Shown here: positions 14,811-18,334 of the stretch, piece by piece | Layout of the letters: every line of letters starts with the position of its first letter | How positions within the stretch are numbered: position 1 is the stretch's first letter | Assembly (NCBI GenBank): GCA_902806015.1 | Contig: CADCUZ010000003.1 | Coordinates: forward strand, 1-18,334 | Length of the DNA stretch: 18,334 nt | Source of the DNA: an uncultured Rubrobacteraceae bacterium | GTDB lineage: Bacteria > Actinomycetota > Rubrobacteria > Rubrobacterales > Rubrobacteraceae | Reading direction: 5' to 3' | The notes under the pieces: generated by a model | The model's database searches: none | What the model was told of the DNA's origin: nothing | The model's input: the letters and a program-made list of their open reading frames with translations, nothing else | Position numbers and translations under genes: made by a program

Positions 14811-15755
14811 TCATCTACCCAACGCTCTGCGGCCTCCGATAAAGTCTTGCAACTCATCCTTGCCCGGTAGGCCCTCGTAATCTCCCAGGGTGGCGACGCT
14901 GAGGGCCCCCATAGCGTTCGCCGCGCGCAGGCGCTCCTCCGGCGTAAGGCCCCACAGGTGCCCGGCGAGGTACCCTGCGTCGAAGGCATCTCCCGCCCCG
15001 ATGGGGTCCACTTCCACCGCCGGGAAGGCAGGTTGCTGCAGGATCTCGCCCTCGACGAGGACCTGACTTCCTCTCTTTCCCATCTTAAGTACTACCTCTT
15101 GCGGCCCCTGCCCGTCGGCAAGCTCTCGCACAAACTCCTCGTCGGCCCGCCCCCAGAGCGCCTGGGCCTCCTGGTCGCCGACGAACAGCAGATCCACCAA
15201 GGCCAGCATTTCCTCCGTAAACCCCTTCGCCTCCGCCGCAGACCAGAGCTTGGAGCGGTAGTTCACGTCGAAGCTCACCCGCACCCCGCTCGCGCGGGCC
15301 CGTTGGGCAGCCCAAAGAACGAAGGCGCGGCAGTCGGCGGAGAGGGCGGGGGTGACGCCGGTGAGGTGGAGAAACGCCGCTCCCGATAGGTAGTCGGGGT
15401 CGAAAGCTTCGGGGGCCATCTTCGAGGCGGCCGAGCCCTGCCGGTAGTAGTAGACCCGTACCTCGGCGCCCACCTTCTCGCGTAGGTAGAGCCCCGTGAG
15501 CGCCCCTTTTAGACGTTGCACCCGCGAGGTGTCGACCCCCTCGCCACGGATGCGATCGAGTACGGTCTGGCCAGGTTCGTCCGCGCTCAGGTAGCCGACC
15601 CAACCCGCCGACAAACCAAGGCGGGAGAGGGCGATGGCTACGTTGGACTCGGCCCCGCCGATCTTGAGCTCCAGGGCCGCGGCGTGCCTGAGGCGTCCCG
15701 GCATGGCTGGCACGCCCAGGATCATGGTCTCCCCGGCCGTCACTACCTCAGGCAT
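14811..15755 (-). CDS. kdgK: 2-keto-3-deoxygluconate kinase (PfkB family)
   Basis: The 314-residue protein has both PfkB signatures. The N-terminal one is GGAESNVAIALSRLG, and the C-terminal ATP-binding/catalytic one is DPIGAGDAFDAGYLAG with the base Asp256. The segments VYYYRQGSAASKM and SFDVNYRSKLW are characteristic of KDG kinases, where YYR and the 'FD.N.R..LW' stretch contact the sugar acid. The product phosphorylates 2-keto-3-deoxygluconate to the 6-phosphate, which an aldolase then splits to pyruvate and glyceraldehyde 3-phosphate. A DapA-family aldolase follows 64 bases downstream, supporting a two-gene operon. ATG 15755 is chosen because GGAG lies eight bases upstream and homology begins at MPEVVTAGE; the open frame further upstream has no family similarity. 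KHK-like or ribokinase-like activity is less likely. Confidence 0.85.
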   Translation of the reverse strand: MPEVVTAGETMILGVPAMPGRLRHAAALELKIGGAESNVAIALSRLGLSAGWVGYLSADEPGQTVLDRIRGEGVDTSRVQRLKGALTGLYLREKVGAEVRVYYYRQGSAASKMAPEAFDPDYLSGAAFLHLTGVTPALSADCRAFVLWAAQRARASGVRVSFDVNYRSKLWSAAEAKGFTEEMLALVDLLFVGDQEAQALWGRADEEFVRELADGQGPQEVVLKMGKRGSQVLVEGEILQQPAFPAVEVDPIGAGDAFDAGYLAGHLWGLTPEERLRAANAMGALSVATLGDYEGLPGKDELQDFIGGRRALGR

Positions 15756-16031
15756 CGTATCGCTCCGGCACTGTGGCTCCTCCCGGTCGAAACATCCAGC
15801 GGTGCCACATCGTGGTACCGGACTTTTAAAGACGCCGTTATCTCCCTTTCGAGTTACTACGCAGCCTAACTTGCGCTTTCGCGCCCTGCTATCCGGCGAA
15901 GTACAATGAGGGTGCCGCCTAACCATACCGTCTCAGACAGATGATGAACTACACGAAGGTCCGTGAGGTCCTTTCTGCGGACCGAGAGTTGTTGGCTTCG
16001 CCTCTTTCCTGCGATGTCATGCGGCAAGGAG

Positions 16032-16084
16032 CTGCTGAACCTGGATTCGAACCAGGACTAACTGATCCAAAGTCGGTAGTGTTA
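16032..16084 (-). pseudogene. tRNA-Gln(UUG) 3' fragment, probable attachment-site scar
   Basis: Read on the minus strand, the segment contains an anticodon arm with loop CTTTGGA (anticodon TTG), a variable loop, and a perfect T arm CCTGG-TTCGAAT-CCAGG. It ends with a 3' acceptor strand TTCAGCA followed by discriminator G, as expected for tRNA-Gln. The anticodon stem has one C-A mismatch. The D arm and the 5' acceptor strand (expected TGCTGAA) are absent: homology ends at TAACACT and the sequence becomes the end of the aldolase gene. CCA is not encoded. A fragment with the anticodon-to-3' half only is typical of a chromosomal-island attachment site. It is not a functional tRNA. Confidence 0.75.
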
Positions 16085-16993
16085 GGTAGCGTCCCGCACC
16101 GGCAACATGCCTACGTCGCGTAGCACGTCCTCGATCTTCTCGTGTGCCCCCTCCGGGACGGGCATCGCGGGCCCGCGCACTGCCGGGGAGATGGGGATGC
16201 CGAGCTTGTGCATCGCCAACTTTATGGCGCTAATGGGAGGGTCGCTGTACGCGCCGAGGGTCACCAGGGAGAGTACCCGCCGATGCAACTCCGCCGCCCT
16301 TTCGAGGTCGCCATCTCGCGTGGCACGCACCAAGTTTACGAACAGCTCGGGGGCGACGTTGGCGAAGGCGCATATAGAGCCGTCGGCCCCGGCTAGCAGG
16401 CAGGGCAGGATCAGATCTTCCCAGCCCGATAGCACCGCGAAGTCGGTTCTCACGCGCTTTACCTCGCGCAGCACGCCCACGGTATGGAAATACTCGGTGA
16501 CGGTGTCTTTCAGCCCGTTCACGTTAGGACACTCGTCGGCTATCCGCGCGATCAGGGCGGGCGAGAGGTCCACGCCGGTAAGCATAGGGAGGTTGTATAC
16601 CACGACCGGGATGCCTACCGACTCGGCCACGGTCGCGAAGTGCCGGAACAGGGCCTCCTCTCCCACCTTCCAATAGGAAGGTGAGACGACGAGAGCAGCG
16701 TCTGCGCCCGCTCCCTCCGCGTGGCGGGCAAGCTCGACAGTCTCGCGTGTGCCGCTCGTGCCGACCCCGACCACGAGTGGTACCCTGCCCCCGACGATCC
16801 GTACGACCTCTTCGGCGAAGCGTTTGCGCTCTTCGAAGGTAAGGTGGGTGGCCTCGCCGGTGCTACCCAACGGCGAGATACCGCTCACGCCGGCCTCTAT
16901 GAAGCGTTCGACCACGGCTTCGGTGGCCCCGAAATCCAGCTCCCCCCTCTCGTCGAAGGGCGTGACCATCGCGGGCATCAACCCAGAGAACAT
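16082..16993 (-). CDS. DapA-superfamily aldolase/lyase, second copy
   Basis: The 303-residue protein has the DHDPS/N-acetylneuraminate-lyase fold markers: GSTGEATHL at 43-51, Tyr133 in VVVYNLPMLTG and the Schiff-base Lys162 in NGLKDT. It is clearly diverged from the paralogue at 13880. It may be a dihydrodipicolinate synthase or, like its neighbour, a sugar-acid aldolase or dehydratase; sequence alone does not decide. ATG 16993 is preferred: GGGAGG lies about 11 bases upstream, and homology begins at FSGLMPAMVTPFD. The TAA stop lies inside the truncated tRNA-Gln sequence, so this copy's last codon position was set by a recombination junction. Its length is nevertheless normal. It lies 327 bases upstream of the kdgK start on the same strand, beyond a tRNA scar, so co-transcription is doubtful. 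Confidence 0.87.
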   Translation of the reverse strand: MFSGLMPAMVTPFDERGELDFGATEAVVERFIEAGVSGISPLGSTGEATHLTFEERKRFAEEVVRIVGGRVPLVVGVGTSGTRETVELARHAEGAGADAALVVSPSYWKVGEEALFRHFATVAESVGIPVVVYNLPMLTGVDLSPALIARIADECPNVNGLKDTVTEYFHTVGVLREVKRVRTDFAVLSGWEDLILPCLLAGADGSICAFANVAPELFVNLVRATRDGDLERAAELHRRVLSLVTLGAYSDPPISAIKLAMHKLGIPISPAVRGPAMPVPEGAHEKIEDVLRDVGMLPVRDAT

Positions 16994-17346
16994 GAAATCC
17001 CGCACCTCCCGTTTGGTCCAGGCCACGAGCACTGGGCCTAGTCGCTATCCTGCCTATCACTTATCTTACAAGAATCTCTTTAGACTCGGTTCAAATGGTG
17101 TCTCAAAAACGTCTCCCGCAGGTCGACAAGGTGCAGAGGCACCCTGATACTAGATTTGAGGTGTTACGATGGCATCATGCTCTCGGTACAAACCTTGGGA
17201 TAAGATTACGCGTTCTGCTGGAGGGAGATTACCTACGATCGCCGGCGGACCGAGGGGCGTAACCTCGCTGGAATAATGGGGTCCATGGTAAAGAGCAGGC
17301 CGTCGGTGAACGTTCCCTGGCGGTCTTCGACGTGGACCGCATGTGA
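16994..17346. other. Stretch without a recognisable gene, upstream region of the second aldolase
   Basis: The part next to the aldolase start (about 17040-17105) is richer in A and T than its surroundings and probably holds the minus-strand promoter. Candidate hexamers TTGAAC and TAAGAT are 20 bases apart, which is wider than usual, so I do not call them. I see no gene in the remainder. Confidence 0.35.
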
Positions 17347-17541
17347 GACACCCTCTCCGATGTGAAATTTCTGGAGTTGGTCCGGTGCCTCTATGGCATG
17401 CTCGTGCCGGTGAGACAGCGCACCCTCCCCCGCAACCTGCGAAAGACGCGGGCGCTACTGGCAAAAATGACGGCTCCGGCGCTCTTGATCTGGGGTGAGA
17501 GGGACCGATTCTTGAGCCGCCCCGTGCCGTATCGGCTGTGA
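17347..17541 (+). pseudogene. Alpha/beta-hydrolase, C-terminal fragment
   Basis: An open plus-strand stretch after a TGA at 17344-17346 reads NLRKTRALLAKMTAPALLIW, then GERDRFLS, and ends at TGA 17539-17541. 'L..I.APtLliWGerDrf.p' is the conserved strand that carries the acidic member of the alpha/beta-hydrolase triad. The nucleophile elbow is not found upstream, and the protein stops 13 residues later without the His motif. Only about 64 codons are open, with no convincing start. It is a relic of a gene usually 260-300 codons long. Confidence 0.5.
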
Positions 17542-17560
17542 CGTGCTGGGGGCACGTCAC
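17538..17560 (+). terminator. Perfect 9-bp hairpin after the hydrolase relic
   Basis: GTGACGTGC (17538-17546) and GCACGTCAC (17552-17560) form an uninterrupted stem with a five-base loop (TGGGG). The stem overlaps the TGA of the hydrolase relic. There is no U-tract, so it may be a terminator left from the lost gene, or an operator-like palindrome ahead of the glycosyltransferase 128 bases downstream. Confidence 0.4.
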
Positions 17561-17688
17561 GGTCGTCCGGCCGATTGCAAGGGAACTCTGAGGGCTGCAA
17601 AATGATCCGAAAGCGGGCAAAGCGGCGCGACAGGGATAGTCGAGCGTACGGTTCCCGGACAAGGGAGGAGGCCGGTCTGCGTCCGGGG

Positions 17689-18334
17689 ATGAGAAGGGCT
17701 TCGAGACTCCGGTTGGCCGAGACCGAATCGTCCTCTGTTGGTTGGGTGGATCTGGCGGTCATCCCGCTTATCGCAATCCTTTCCGTGCCGCCGCTCTTGT
17801 GGTTCGGGCACCACTCCTGGACGGTCATGGGTAAGGACGCCCCCCGCTACCTCTTCGCCGGCTCAGAGCTCGTCTCCGGTGGCGGCCTCGACAGCTTGGC
17901 CGGCATCTCGAACTACAACGGCGGGCATGGTCCCGTCCTCCCGGCCCTGATCGGCTCCCTGATACTTATCTTCGGGCGCGACACGGAGAGCTTGGTGTGG
18001 GCGATGCGCCTGCTGGCGCTTTTCAACCCGCTGCTGGCCTACTTCCTGGCGAAGCGCCTCTCGAGCCCGCTCGCAGGACTGCTTGCCGCCGCGCTCCTCA
18101 CCCTCTTCGGCTTCAACGTGCAATCTACGTTCGTGCTCAACATAGACGCCTTGCTGCTGACGTTTAACTTGTTGGCGCTTCTGGCCCTCCTTGCGGCCAT
18201 TAAGAGGGGTAGTTCTTCTCCCGCGCTGCCTTTTCTCTCGGGGCTGCTTCTGGGGGTTTGCGTACTGACCAAGGAGACGGCGTTTGCCAGCCTTCCCCTC
18301 GCCCTGCTCGCCGTTGTGCTGGTCAACTGGGAGT
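17689..18334 (+). CDS. GT39/PMT-like membrane glycosyltransferase, N-terminal part (runs off window)
   Basis: The frame from ATG 17689 is open to the end of the window (215 codons). It starts with a short basic cytoplasmic segment, then a first membrane helix (DLAVIPLIAILSVPPLLWFG). A periplasmic loop follows with GKDAPRYLFAGSELV, in which Asp and Tyr sit where PMT_2/ArnT-like enzymes keep their catalytic acidic residue. Further helices follow (PALIGSLILIFG, AGLLAAALLTLFG, ALLLTFNLLALLALLAA), and an SGLLLGVCVLTKETA segment has the 'G...G...l.K.t' pattern of the family. Such enzymes transfer sugars from polyprenyl-phosphate donors at the outer face of the membrane. The acceptor is unknown. The only purine-rich site, GGGAGGAG, is about 19 bases upstream of the ATG, so the exact start is uncertain. 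Confidence 0.75.
   Translation, partial: MRRASRLRLAETESSSVGWVDLAVIPLIAILSVPPLLWFGHHSWTVMGKDAPRYLFAGSELVSGGGLDSLAGISNYNGGHGPVLPALIGSLILIFGRDTESLVWAMRLLALFNPLLAYFLAKRLSSPLAGLLAAALLTLFGFNVQSTFVLNIDALLLTFNLLALLALLAAIKRGSSSPALPFLSGLLLGVCVLTKETAFASLPLALLAVVLVNWE

Noticed and set aside
13880..14989. Longer form of the first aldolase starting at 14989
   Set aside because: It would overlap the kinase gene by about 180 bases; ATG 14746 has a strong ribosome binding site and fits the family length.
14811..15926. Longer form of the KDG kinase starting at 15926
   Set aside because: The extra 57 residues have no family similarity, while MPEVVTAGE at 15755 has a ribosome binding site and matches the usual start.
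15958..15983. Attenuator-like alternative hairpins (GGTCC at two positions pairing with GGACC) before kdgK
   Set aside because: Stems are only 5-6 bp, and there is no leader peptide or U-tract, so chance is the simpler explanation.
15941..16123. 60-residue plus-strand ORF containing EPGFEPGLTDPKSVVL
   Set aside because: This is the well-known false translation of the antisense strand of a tRNA-Gln; it supports the tRNA fragment, not a protein.
1..18334. CRISPR array, toxin-antitoxin pair, phage genes or a defence island
   Set aside because: I saw no regularly spaced repeats, no small paired ORFs with known motifs, no phage structural or replication genes, and no nuclease-helicase sets.

Overview
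The window is high-GC DNA with strong GGAGG-type ribosome binding sites and GTG starts. The mix of genes (PP2C-type SpoIIE phosphatase, DUF2795 protein, OFA-type transporter, IS5-family relics, LuxR-type ATPase relic) suggests a deep-branching actinobacterium. Rubrobacter or a close relative is my best guess; it rests on family flavour recalled from memory, not on a marker gene. The window mixes intact metabolic genes with an unusual amount of decayed DNA.

Layout. 1-589: end of a SpoIIE/PP2C phosphatase. 590-1125: a mostly gene-free stretch with a candidate micro-ORF and a copy of an IS-end repeat. 1126-2913: a pyruvate-oxidase-like thiamine diphosphate (TPP) enzyme whose stop codon touches a second copy of that repeat. 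2914-3380: relics of an IS5-type transposase C-terminus and of a LuxR/AAA-type regulator. 3649-4401 (-): DUF2071 protein. 4671-5057: truncated SDR. 5140-5877: intact metallo-beta-lactamase-fold hydrolase. 5890-6531: dead IS5-family transposase. 6839-7885 (-): D-2-hydroxyacid dehydrogenase, preceded by a decayed unknown ORF. 8444-9405: transposase N-terminal scrap abutting a dead OFA-type MFS transporter. 9825-10028 (-): DUF2795 protein. 10856-11893: YheT-like alpha/beta hydrolase. 12085-12180: scrap of a conserved hypothetical gene. 12244-13785: second TPP enzyme (acetolactate-synthase-like). 13880-15755 (-): KDG kinase followed by a DHDPS/KDG-aldolase-family gene. 16032-16084 (-): 3' portion of a tRNA-Gln, probably an attachment-site scar. 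16082-16993 (-): a second DHDPS-family aldolase. 17347-17541: alpha/beta hydrolase relic. 17689-end: start of a GT39-like membrane glycosyltransferase.

How the genes fit together. The clearest functional unit is the minus-strand kdgK plus aldolase-family pair, which fits use of 2-keto-3-deoxy sugar acids. A second DapA-family gene lies upstream but is separated by the tRNA scar, so it may belong to an inserted island. The two TPP enzymes, the hydroxyacid dehydrogenase and the dead organic-acid-type transporter all touch 2-oxo or 2-hydroxy acid chemistry, but nothing in the sequence links them into one operon. I see no CRISPR array, no rRNA, no complete tRNA, no integrase and no clear defence system. 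The most interesting signals are scars: the tRNA-Gln fragment that supplies a stop codon, the IS ends bracketing the first TPP gene, and several gene ruins whose history can still be read.
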